Both the position numbers and the translations under genes were made by a program. From CAZIKF01 sp964539825 (GTDB lineage Bacteria; Muiribacteriota; UBA6191): a DNA stretch of 64,000 nt. Location: NCBI GenBank assembly GCA_964539825.1, contig CAZIKF010000027.1:1-64000 (forward strand). Direction: 5' to 3'. A model generated the notes under the pieces. It made no database searches. It saw only the letters and a program-made list of their open reading frames with translations, and had not been told where the DNA came from. Positions 18,196 to 25,945 of the stretch are shown here, in pieces (within the stretch, counting starts at the first letter, position 1; each line of letters starts with the position of its first letter).

Positions 18196-19068
18196 ATGCC
18201 TTGTTCGATGACCGGCTTTGCCCGAACGAGCATCGACTTTCGCGGACTTGTTCTCACCATGGAGATTCAGGCGGTGAATCACCGCTACAGGGATTTTCAA
18301 GTTCAACTGCCGCTCCCTTCCATGGAACTTGAGCGAGTTTTCCGTTCCTGGCTTGAACAGGTGATCGCCAGAGGGAAAGTGACTCTTTTTGTTCGAGGAG
18401 AGTTGTCCTTTCAGGTTGGGGCGATCCGCCTCGATGAAATCCAGATTAGCAAGTACCTGGAGTCGGCTTGTTCTCTTAAGGAAAAATATTCACTTTCGGA
18501 ACCACCTGGACTGCAGGAACTCTACAGCCTGCCTGGAAATGTTTCCGTGCAGGAGGATCGAGAATGGGTTGAAGAGTTTAAGCAAGCGGCAAAAATTCCT
18601 TTTGAGACTCTGATGGAAAGTTTCGAAGAGAGTCGAAAAAAAGAAGGGCTGGTACTGGTTGAATCACTGCTGGTGAATTGCGCGCAAATACGCTCATGTA
18701 TGGACGAGATTTATCAGCTCAGGGATGGGATTCAGGACGAAAGCCTAAAAAAGCTTAGAAATAAGCTATCTCAATTAGACTGTCAGGAACTTGACGAAAA
18801 CCGCCTTCATACGGAAGCGGCACTGATAGTGGAGAAAATGGACGTTGAAGAGGAATTAGTACGTCTTGGCGCTCATCTTGACAGTGTCGAAACTCTGATG
18901 AAGAGTGATGGTGAATGTGGGAAGAAATTGAACTTTCTCTGCCAGGAAATTCACCGCGAAATCAATACAATTGGATCCAAATCAAGCAGCCTGAAAATTG
19001 TTCAATTGGTCATTGAGGCAAAGTCGAATTTGGAGAAGGTACGGGAACAGATTCAGAACCTGGAATAG
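18196..19068 (+). CDS. yicC: YicC/YloC-family endoribonuclease
   Basis: This 290-residue protein opens with SMTGFARTSIDFRGLVLTMEIQAVNHRYRDFQ, here cited only in part: SMTGFA near the start and the VNHRY core are hallmarks of the YicC family. The C-terminal part has EKMDVEEELVRLGAHL and GKKLNFLCQEIHREINTIGSK, also signature segments; the latter runs over about 22 positions. Family members act as endoribonucleases that trim small RNAs in E. coli. It is the first gene of the conserved yicC-remA-gmk-rpoZ string. Confidence 0.93.
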   Translation: MPCSMTGFARTSIDFRGLVLTMEIQAVNHRYRDFQVQLPLPSMELERVFRSWLEQVIARGKVTLFVRGELSFQVGAIRLDEIQISKYLESACSLKEKYSLSEPPGLQELYSLPGNVSVQEDREWVEEFKQAAKIPFETLMESFEESRKKEGLVLVESLLVNCAQIRSCMDEIYQLRDGIQDESLKKLRNKLSQLDCQELDENRLHTEAALIVEKMDVEEELVRLGAHLDSVETLMKSDGECGKKLNFLCQEIHREINTIGSKSSSLKIVQLVIEAKSNLEKVREQIQNLE

Positions 19069-19081
19069 AAAGGTAAATACT

Positions 19082-19387
19082 ATGAGATTGAGATTACTGA
19101 GTATCGGGTTTGGCAATTTTGTCATCGCCAATCGCATCATAAGTGTCATATCACCCGGCTCCGCTCCTGTGAAACGAATCAAGGAAATCGCCAAGGATAA
19201 AGGTAAGTTGGTGGACGCTACTTATGGCCGAAAGACGAGAGCCATCCTTGTGATGGATTCAGAACATGTAGTTTTATCCGCCATCAATCCTGAGACGATC
19301 TCCTCGCGGCTATCTAGTAAAGAAGAAATGGTTCGTGAGGAAGTAGAAGCTCTTGAGCTTGAGGAAGAGGTAGGTGACGAAGACTAG
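19082..19387 (+). CDS. remA: RemA/DUF370-like regulatory protein
   Basis: The start at 19082 leaves 101 residues. The segments LLSIGFGNFVIANRIISV, GSAPVKRIKE, LVDATYGRKTRAILVMDS and VVLSAI are characteristic of DUF370, whose Bacillus member RemA is a ring-forming DNA-binding regulator of matrix and osmoprotection genes. An acidic C-terminal tail (EEVEALELEEEVGDED) is specific to this protein. It overlaps gmk by 14 bp, as commonly seen. DNA binding here is inferred from the family. Confidence 0.88.
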   Translation: MRLRLLSIGFGNFVIANRIISVISPGSAPVKRIKEIAKDKGKLVDATYGRKTRAILVMDSEHVVLSAINPETISSRLSSKEEMVREEVEALELEEEVGDED

Positions 19388-20015
19388 AAACGGAACTCTT
19401 TTTGTCGTATCCGGCCCCTCTGGGTGCGGCAAGTCCACTCTTTGCTCTATATTGACCCGAGATCCTGAATTGAATCTGGGATTGGTTGTGTCACATACTT
19501 CGCGCCCAATTCGTAAGACGGAAGAAAATGGTCGGGAGTACTACTTTCTGAGTGCCCAGGAATTTGAAAAGAAAAAAAACGAGGGATTCTTCCTCGAGTC
19601 AGCGCAAGTTCATGGAAATTTCTACGGGACACCTCGAGACCAGGTTGAAAATTTTCTCAAGGCTGGCCTGACGGTTCTTTTGGAAATAGATGTCCAGGGG
19701 GGATTACAGGTTCGTCAAAATTTTCCCGAAGCTGTTCTTGTATTCGTCTCTCCACCTACGTTTGAGACTTTGAAAGAAAGACTTCATGGTCGCGGAACCG
19801 ATGCTGCGGATGTTATTGAAAAGCGTATTCATAATGCGATTGAAGAACTACAGCAGATACCCAAATACGATTATCTTGTCCTCAATGATCAATTGGATGC
19901 CGCAGTAGAAGATTTAAAGATAATTTTCCTCTCTGAAAGTTTTAAAGTATCCAGGTTGAAATTAGACGAAGCCTTTGCTACAATGCGCCTCCCCGGTTAT
20001 TGTGAAAGGACTTAA
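19374..20015 (+). CDS. gmk: Guanylate kinase
   Basis: The GTG start at 19374 lies inside the end of remA. The 213-residue protein has the P-loop GPSGCGKST (about 14-22), SHTSRPIRKTEENGREYYF (the GMP-binding S/T-R-P-R-x-E-x-G-x-Y motif) and LLEIDVQGGLQV. It converts GMP to GDP with ATP. Length is normal. The next gene starts 2 bp after its stop. Confidence 0.96.
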   Translation: MTKTRNGTLFVVSGPSGCGKSTLCSILTRDPELNLGLVVSHTSRPIRKTEENGREYYFLSAQEFEKKKNEGFFLESAQVHGNFYGTPRDQVENFLKAGLTVLLEIDVQGGLQVRQNFPEAVLVFVSPPTFETLKERLHGRGTDAADVIEKRIHNAIEELQQIPKYDYLVLNDQLDAAVEDLKIIFLSESFKVSRLKLDEAFATMRLPGYCERT

Positions 20016-20017
20016 GA

Positions 20018-20332
20018 GTGATCGAATTTAATATCGATAAAGTCCAGAGAGAGCTAGATGGAAAATTTAATCTGGCCCATCTGATTTTCAATCGTGTCAA
20101 AAGACTTCGCGCAGGAGTAGAGCCAAAAGTGGATCGCCATATGCGTGAGAAAGACATTGTTCTTGCTATTCGTGAGATTGATTCAGGAGACCTGACCTTT
20201 CGACTGGATGAGGAATCCACAAGAGAGCCGGAAGTGGAGTTGAGCGAATCAGTAATCGGTACTGATGGGAAGCCAGCGGTAGCTGTTGATCTGATCGCGT
20301 TGGCTAAAGAAGAAGCCAAATCCAAATCCTAA
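20018..20332 (+). CDS. rpoZ: RNA polymerase omega subunit
   Basis: This 104-residue protein starts with GTG after AAAGGA. The FNLAHLIFNRVKRLRAG helix and MREKDIVLAIREIDSGDL match the omega/Rpb6 pattern, which stabilises the beta-prime subunit. The position directly after gmk is the conserved one for rpoZ in many phyla. The sequence is divergent (the usual N-A-A-R-A motif is NRVKRLR here), so the call rests partly on context. Confidence 0.78.
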   Translation: MIEFNIDKVQRELDGKFNLAHLIFNRVKRLRAGVEPKVDRHMREKDIVLAIREIDSGDLTFRLDEESTREPEVELSESVIGTDGKPAVAVDLIALAKEEAKSKS

Positions 20333-20419
20333 TTCATTTTTTCCAAATTTAGTTCAGAAATTGTCGAACCTGATACGAGGTTCGTACAGAAACTTTGCAT
20401 ATGGTAGACTTTTAGTCCT

Positions 20420-22609
20420 ATGCAAATTGCCGAGGTCTTAATTCCCAGGCCTGTTTTCCAATCCTATACCTACAAAATTCCTGGTTTCCTGGAGGCTCGG
20501 GCAATGTCAGGTATGCGTGTCCAGGTGCCGTTCGGCCCCCAGACAATCGTCGGCATCATACAATCCATGGATACTCTTCGAGAAGAGGCGCAAGAGTTAA
20601 GGGAAGTTGAAGGTTTGTTTGAAGGATTCCCTTTCCTCAACGATGAGCGCACATCTCTCATTGACTGGATGTCTTCTTATTACCTGGTTCCCAAGGGGGA
20701 GATGGCATCAATATTCTACCCCCGCTATTCTCCGCCGCAGAAAAAAACATATCGGTTAACCCGGGGGATAGATCAGATTCTCAGCGAAATTTCCCCGCGA
20801 CGGAAACGTCTGCGGGAAGGATTGGCTATGTTCGCCGAGTCGATTCCTGAGAGATCTTTCTCTCGGGATCGATTCCAAAAAAGATCTGGTTTAAGTGCCT
20901 CTCTTTTTAGAGATCTTCTGATGCAGGGATGGCTTACACAGGAGATCGCACTTCTGGAATGTCCTTCGCACCAGGAGAGAAAATCTGCTTGTGAGGAGAA
21001 GTTTCCCATCCTTAGTCCCCAGCAAGAGCAGGCTCTAAGGGGAATCCGTTCTAATTCCTCGAAGGTGTCCTATCTCCATGGAGTTACAGGTTCTGGGAAG
21101 ACAGAGGTTTATTTACGCCTGGTAAAACAAACCATACAGGAGGGAAAAGGGGTAATTTTCCTGGTTCCAGAAATATCCCTGACACCCCAAATGATTGATC
21201 TTTTTGAGGAAAGGTTTCCAGGCTCAGTGGCTGTCCACCATAGCCGGATGACAGAGAGAGAAAAATACCACAATTGGGTCCATGTGCTCAGTGGTGAGAA
21301 GCAAATCATGATCGGAGCCCGGTCGGCCCTTTTTGCTCCTGTTCGTAATCTGGGGCTCATTGTGATTGATGAGGAAGGAGAGGGGACCTATAAACAGGAT
21401 ACCAATCCGGCATACGACGCACGCAGGGTCGCCCTGGAAATGACCCGAATCTTCGGAGTGGATTTGGTGATGGGATCAGCTACTCCAAGTATGTCAGCCT
21501 GGCAGAAGATCGAGAGTAAAGAGTTTGAAGTATTCAGACTGCCACACCGTCATAACCAGCAAAGTCTTCCCAGGGTTGAATTGGTCGATTTGAAAACTGA
21601 ATATAAACACAGAAATTTCTCGATTTTTTCACGTGAACTCAAATCGAGGTTAAAAAGAGAACTGGAAAAGGGGAATCAGGCTATTCTATTTGTAAATCGC
21701 AGGGGTCATTCCAGTTGCGTAATGTGTCGTTGCTGCTCACACGTAATAGAGTGTAAGGACTGCCAGATTTCCTTGACTTACCATGACTCCCGGAGGCTGC
21801 ATTGCCATTATTGTTCCTTCTCTGTGCCTGTTCCCGAGCATTGTCCAAAATGCTCTTCTACTGCGATTAAGTACTTTGGAATCGGAACTCAGAAGGTTGA
21901 AGCGTTTTTTCGAAAGGAATTTCCTCAGATTAAGTATGCCCGCCTTGATACCGATCTCACTCGTAAAAAGGGGTATTTGGAAGAAGTCCTTGGAAAAATG
22001 AAACGGAAAGAAATTCAAGTTCTAATCGGGACACAGATGATTTCAAAAGGATTGGATTTTGAGGATGTGACTCTTATTGGTGTACTGAATCCCGACTCCT
22101 TAGTGCGGATGGGTGATTATTCAGCCTCCGAAAGGGCTTTTCAACTTTTCGTTCAAATTGCCGGACGATCGGGAAGAAAGGATAAAAAAGGAGAGGTACT
22201 CTTACAAACCTATACTCCCAATCGAGAAATCTATCGAAGGGTATTAGATTATGACCTTCCGGGTTTTCTAAAAGAAGAACTGCAAATTCGAAAGACCCTC
22301 AATTTCCCTCCTTACGCCTGTTTAATCCATATCCAATCATCTAGTAAGGATCCGGGAAAAGCCCAGGATACCCTCGAAAAATTTTACCAGGAGATCAGGA
22401 GCGGCTTAAGCCGTGAAATGTATCTGGAACTTCATGAACCTCAGAAGTCTCCGATCGAAAAAATCGAGGGCAGGTTTCGATACCGCTGCATCTTGAAAGC
22501 CAAGGAAAGCCCTGAACTCTGGGAGAAGCTTCTCGAAATACGAAGGAACTTCCGCACTCCCCGAAATTCTCGTCTCAAAATCCTGGTCGACGCCGATAAC
22601 CTTTTGTGA
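20420..22609 (+). CDS. priA: Primosomal protein N' (PriA helicase)
   Basis: This 729-residue protein has the 3' DNA-binding domain (about 1-100), Walker A GVTGSGKTEVY (about 220-230), helicase motifs including SLTPQMIDLFEERF, the zinc region with eight Cys (CVMC, CCSHVIECKDC, CHYC, CPKC), and GTQMISKGLDFEDVTLIGVL. PriA reloads the replisome at stalled forks. The DEEH box of other PriA proteins reads DEEG (317-320) here. A hairpin CGAACCT/AGGTTCG lies in the 87-bp gap after rpoZ. The stop is overlapped by the left arm of the palindrome at 22608. Confidence 0.94.
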   Translation: MQIAEVLIPRPVFQSYTYKIPGFLEARAMSGMRVQVPFGPQTIVGIIQSMDTLREEAQELREVEGLFEGFPFLNDERTSLIDWMSSYYLVPKGEMASIFYPRYSPPQKKTYRLTRGIDQILSEISPRRKRLREGLAMFAESIPERSFSRDRFQKRSGLSASLFRDLLMQGWLTQEIALLECPSHQERKSACEEKFPILSPQQEQALRGIRSNSSKVSYLHGVTGSGKTEVYLRLVKQTIQEGKGVIFLVPEISLTPQMIDLFEERFPGSVAVHHSRMTEREKYHNWVHVLSGEKQIMIGARSALFAPVRNLGLIVIDEEGEGTYKQDTNPAYDARRVALEMTRIFGVDLVMGSATPSMSAWQKIESKEFEVFRLPHRHNQQSLPRVELVDLKTEYKHRNFSIFSRELKSRLKRELEKGNQAILFVNRRGHSSCVMCRCCSHVIECKDCQISLTYHDSRRLHCHYCSFSVPVPEHCPKCSSTAIKYFGIGTQKVEAFFRKEFPQIKYARLDTDLTRKKGYLEEVLGKMKRKEIQVLIGTQMISKGLDFEDVTLIGVLNPDSLVRMGDYSASERAFQLFVQIAGRSGRKDKKGEVLLQTYTPNREIYRRVLDYDLPGFLKEELQIRKTLNFPPYACLIHIQSSSKDPGKAQDTLEKFYQEIRSGLSREMYLELHEPQKSPIEKIEGRFRYRCILKAKESPELWEKLLEIRRNFRTPRNSRLKILVDADNLL

Positions 22610-22945
22610 ACCGAGGTCGGGGGTTTTTGGACTTACTGGGCGGCTGCAAAGCCCGATACTCTGCTCATCCTCCTTGGTATTAGCGATGCTAGGAGCCTGT
22701 CGGAGAATTGAGTTTGTGACGAGACCGAGCGAAAAAATCAGGATCAAGGCGGAGGCGGAAAATACCGCCGAAGGTGTGCTGGAGCACATTGAGAGCGGTT
22801 TTTTCGGTGACAACGCCGAGCCTGTTTTTTGCAGCCGGTCGCAGTAGAAGGCAATTCTCCGACAGGTTCCTAGTACCTTCGTCGTCTTCACAGGTATCGA
22901 ACTTTTCGCTCCCCCAGTAATCCCAAAAACCCCCGACCTCGATTC
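22608..22945. repeat. Nested 338-bp imperfect palindrome after priA
   Basis: Outer arms 22608-22640 and 22913-22945 pair at 30 of 33 positions. Inner arms 22689-22710 and 22852-22873 pair at 21 of 22. The stretches between them are also partly complementary, the left one being about 10 bases longer. Internal hairpins are present, such as GGCGG/CCGCC and GTGCTGGAGCAC. The left arm overlaps the priA stop codon. ORFs through it are by-products of the symmetry. Likely a MITE-like or REP-like element. Confidence 0.72.
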
Positions 22946-22970
22946 ACTTTCTTCTTCTCCTTTCTCTTAT

Positions 22971-23090
22971 TTACTCTGTTTTCGCTTTGCTTTTACTTCG
23001 TTTTTGTTTCTTACTTTGTTTTCGCTTTGCTTTTACTTCGTTTTTGTTTCTTACTCTGTTTTTGCTTTGCTCTTACTTCGTTCTTTTTGG
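22971..23090. repeat. Three tandem 40-bp units downstream of nirS
   Basis: Units 22971-23010, 23011-23050 and 23051-23090 share the pattern TTACTCTGTTTTCGCTTTGC followed by a second TTACTTCG half. Units 1 and 2 differ at one position and unit 3 has decayed at its end. Each unit itself contains TTAC-T-x-x-GTTTT twice, so the basic period may be about 20-22. On the coding strand of nirS it is a purine-rich tract beginning 4 bases after the stop codon. It may act as a terminator-like or 3' UTR element. Confidence 0.8.
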
Positions 23091-23094
23091 CTCT

Positions 23095-25044
23095 TTAATA
23101 CACGTCGTGGGTGGTGTTGTATATGTTGAATTTTCCTGTTGGGGTAATCAACCTGGGATCCTTTATCACCTTTTTGAGCTTTCGGGTTTTATCATCCACC
23201 ACTACGATGGCTGACTTCAGGTCCTTTCTATTCCATACGGAAAACCATACTTCGTCCCCTCTTTTGTTGTACTCGGGTTGTACCACCCTCTTTGGACCTT
23301 CTCCAAGACGGGCCCATTTGGCAATGGGCAGAGTCTCATAGCCGTTGTCCAGGTTACGTGTGTCGAATACTGCGATGGACTGGGACAAGTCTTCGTCTGG
23401 GCTCAGGGGTGTATCCACCCACAGGTTATGGGATTTCGGGTGGGTTTTGATAAAGAGAGACCCTCCCCCCTGACCCTTTAGAGTCCGAACCACTTTCCAG
23501 GCGTGTTTTGGTTTGCTTGGGTCGGTACCAATGACAGCGATGGTTTCATCGCCGAGGTGACTGGTGGCCCATACCCGACCATATTTGGAGTCGACGAAGT
23601 TGGCGCCTCGACCCGGGTGGGGAATCTTACCTACATTGATCAGTTCCACCAATTGCTGCTTTTTGGAATCAATGACTGCCAACTTGTTGGATTTATTGGC
23701 GGCTGAGATAAAATACCGCTGGGTGGAATCCCAGCCTCCATCATGGAGGAAACGGGCAGCATCAATGGTGATAACCTTCAGATTTTCCATATCAGAATAG
23801 TTCACCAGGGCGATTTTTCCAGTCTCCTTTATGTTCACGATGAATTCCGGGTGCTCATGGGAGGCAACAATAGCTGCCACTCGAGGCTCGGGATGGTACT
23901 CCTGGGAATCTACCGTGACTCCGCGGGTGGACACAATTTTGAGTGGTTCCAAGGTGGCCCCATCCATGATGACGAACTGCGGTGGCCAGTATGCGCCGGC
24001 AATGGCATATTTATCCTCATAGCCTTTATACTTGGATGTTTCCACGGACCGGGCTTCCATTCCGATCTTGATTTCAGCGACCAGACCGGGCTTTTTCATC
24101 CATAAGTCAATCATGGAGATTTTCGCGTCACGACCAATCGTGAAGGTATAGCGTCCGGAGTAGCTTGGCCTGGAAATATGAACTGCGTACCCTGTTTTGA
24201 CTATATTTATAATCTTCTTGCTGTCCCCGTCAATTAAAGCTACTTCACCTGAGTCACGTAGGGTGACGATTATGAAGTTGTCGATTTCATAGTTATTCAT
24301 CTTGCGCGTGGGTCGGTCCTCAACCGGGACGTGAATCACCCAGGTTCCTTTCATTTCCTTCATACCCCATTCAGGTGGGACGGGGGGTTCGAGTTGTAGA
24401 TACCTGGCCATGAGATTGATTTCCGCTTTCGAGAGATCATTGGAAGTACCCCAGTTTGGCATTCCCCCGGGTGAGCCGTAGGTAATGAAATTCGTGAGGT
24501 AAGTTGTTCCTCGTTTTCGAGTAATGTCCGTTGTTAGCGGTTTTCCTGTAGCCCCTTTTCGAAGTACCCCGTGGCAACCCGCACAGCGCTCAAAGTAGAT
24601 CCTCTTAGCCTTTGAGAACTCGGTCTTGCCCAGGGCGAATCCCTTGTCGGGAATACTGGATTTGGCTGAATCGGGATCAATAGCGGACCCCTTTTCATAA
24701 TGAGCCTCCGTACTTGCTATTGAATGTCCCTTGACCGTGGACTTATGGGCTGGTGCGAGGCTCGAAAAGTATGCGGATAGATTCTTGATGTCCTTTTCTG
24801 TCAGGGGGGAGGCCATGGCGGACATGACGGGATCATTCCGATCACCGCTCTTGAATGCCTTTAGCTGTTTGATTAAATAGCCCTCCTCCTGACCTGCAAG
24901 ATTAGGCCAAAGTGGGTTGGCACTGACCCCTAGAGGGCCGTGGCAGGCTGCACACATAACTGACTTTTTCTTTCCAGCTTTGATATCACCGGCATAGGTA
25001 TTTAAGCCAATCCAAAAACTTAACAAGATCATGATGAATTTCAT
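23095..25044 (-). CDS. nirS: Cytochrome cd1 nitrite reductase with an extra N-terminal cytochrome c domain
   Basis: AAGGAG precedes the ATG by 7 bases. The 649-residue protein has a signal peptide (cleaved near residue 18), a cytochrome c4/c553-like domain with CAACH (31-35), a second cytochrome c domain with CAGCH (154-158), and the eight-bladed haem d1 propeller. The expected d1 histidines are visible: AVHISRPSYSG (axial ligand), SHEHPEFIVN and RFLHDGGW (active-site pair). NirS reduces nitrite to NO in the periplasm. Standard NirS has one cytochrome domain and about 560-600 residues; the additional one may replace a separate donor such as NirC. It is the last gene of the minus-strand denitrification operon. 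Confidence 0.95.
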   Translation of the reverse strand: MKFIMILLSFWIGLNTYAGDIKAGKKKSVMCAACHGPLGVSANPLWPNLAGQEEGYLIKQLKAFKSGDRNDPVMSAMASPLTEKDIKNLSAYFSSLAPAHKSTVKGHSIASTEAHYEKGSAIDPDSAKSSIPDKGFALGKTEFSKAKRIYFERCAGCHGVLRKGATGKPLTTDITRKRGTTYLTNFITYGSPGGMPNWGTSNDLSKAEINLMARYLQLEPPVPPEWGMKEMKGTWVIHVPVEDRPTRKMNNYEIDNFIIVTLRDSGEVALIDGDSKKIINIVKTGYAVHISRPSYSGRYTFTIGRDAKISMIDLWMKKPGLVAEIKIGMEARSVETSKYKGYEDKYAIAGAYWPPQFVIMDGATLEPLKIVSTRGVTVDSQEYHPEPRVAAIVASHEHPEFIVNIKETGKIALVNYSDMENLKVITIDAARFLHDGGWDSTQRYFISAANKSNKLAVIDSKKQQLVELINVGKIPHPGRGANFVDSKYGRVWATSHLGDETIAVIGTDPSKPKHAWKVVRTLKGQGGGSLFIKTHPKSHNLWVDTPLSPDEDLSQSIAVFDTRNLDNGYETLPIAKWARLGEGPKRVVQPEYNKRGDEVWFSVWNRKDLKSAIVVVDDKTRKLKKVIKDPRLITPTGKFNIYNTTHDVY

Positions 25045-25096
25045 TTTTGACTCCTTCGTTCATAGTGGTTGTTCATACAATTAATTCAATGATTTT

Positions 25097-25945
25097 TTAC
25101 CCAAGCACTCCGTCCGCCAGTATGCTTGTGAGAAGCAGTGACATATACACGAGAGAACCCCGCTTTACCCTCATTGCCCAAAGCTCCAAGCTTTTCAGCC
25201 AGAATCCCTGTAAAACCTGCGCAGCCATGCATAAACCAAGAATCGGTGCGAAAACGGCATAAAGCAGTCCTGCTTCCCCGAGTAGAAAAGGGATCAGACT
25301 CATGGGGAAGAGCAGCATCGTGAAAAGCGTCATCAGTTGGATCAGTTTTCTGCGGGAAAAGATATGAATTGGATTTAGTATCCCAGCCTGCTGATATTCA
25401 TCTTCCAGGTAGATAAAGATTGCAAGTACATGAGGTATCTGCCAGGTGATGATTAGAAAGAAGAGCGCTAGCCCGGATCCAGCAGGTTCTTGTCCCGTAG
25501 CTGTCCAACCCATCAGAGGGGGCATAGCTCCGGGAATCGTTCCAACGAGCCAGGCCCATGGAGAATGCTTCTTCATAGGGGTATAGACCAGGGTGTAGAG
25601 ACACAACGAAAGAAATCCCAGTCCAGCTGTTAATGGATTTATTTTCCAAAGAATAAATAGTCCAAGTAAACCGCAACTGCAACCGAACAAAGATGCCGAA
25701 AGTCTACCTAGCTCTCCAGATGCCACCGGGCGCAAACGGGTCCGTTTCATCAGTGCATCTGTTTTTGCCTCAATGACCATATTTAAAGAGCAGGCCGAGG
25801 CCACGGTGAATCCTATTCCAAGCAGTGCGAGACAGGCACCTGAAAAACCCAGTCCACCACCCAGTAACATTCCGCAGGTTGCGGCAATCAGGGACATGGA
25901 TATGATCTTAGGCTTGATCAAAGTATAGAAGTGCGTCAGTACCAC
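25097..25945 (-). CDS. ctaB: Haem O synthase (protohaem IX farnesyltransferase)
   Basis: This 282-residue UbiA-family membrane protein has about eight hydrophobic helices and the prenyl-diphosphate motif in the form N(x3)E(x3)D followed by MKRTRLRPVASG (NMVIEAKTDALMKRTRLRP at about 55-73). The usual first Asp is Glu here. It transfers farnesyl to haem b, giving the haem O needed by A/B-type haem-copper enzymes, which fits the two oxidase-type subunits in the same operon. No haem A synthase (ctaA) is in the window. It overlaps the upstream gene by 10 bp, starting with GTG. Confidence 0.88.
   Translation of the reverse strand: MVLTHFYTLIKPKIISMSLIAATCGMLLGGGLGFSGACLALLGIGFTVASACSLNMVIEAKTDALMKRTRLRPVASGELGRLSASLFGCSCGLLGLFILWKINPLTAGLGFLSLCLYTLVYTPMKKHSPWAWLVGTIPGAMPPLMGWTATGQEPAGSGLALFFLIITWQIPHVLAIFIYLEDEYQQAGILNPIHIFSRRKLIQLMTLFTMLLFPMSLIPFLLGEAGLLYAVFAPILGLCMAAQVLQGFWLKSLELWAMRVKRGSLVYMSLLLTSILADGVLG

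Noticed and set aside
22406..22891. Minus-strand ORF of 161 codons across the priA end and the palindrome
   Set aside because: It depends on the palindrome and the antisense of priA and lacks a ribosome-binding site.
22971..23090. CRISPR array
   Set aside because: The repeats are directly adjacent without variable spacers and no cas gene is present, so it is a plain tandem repeat.
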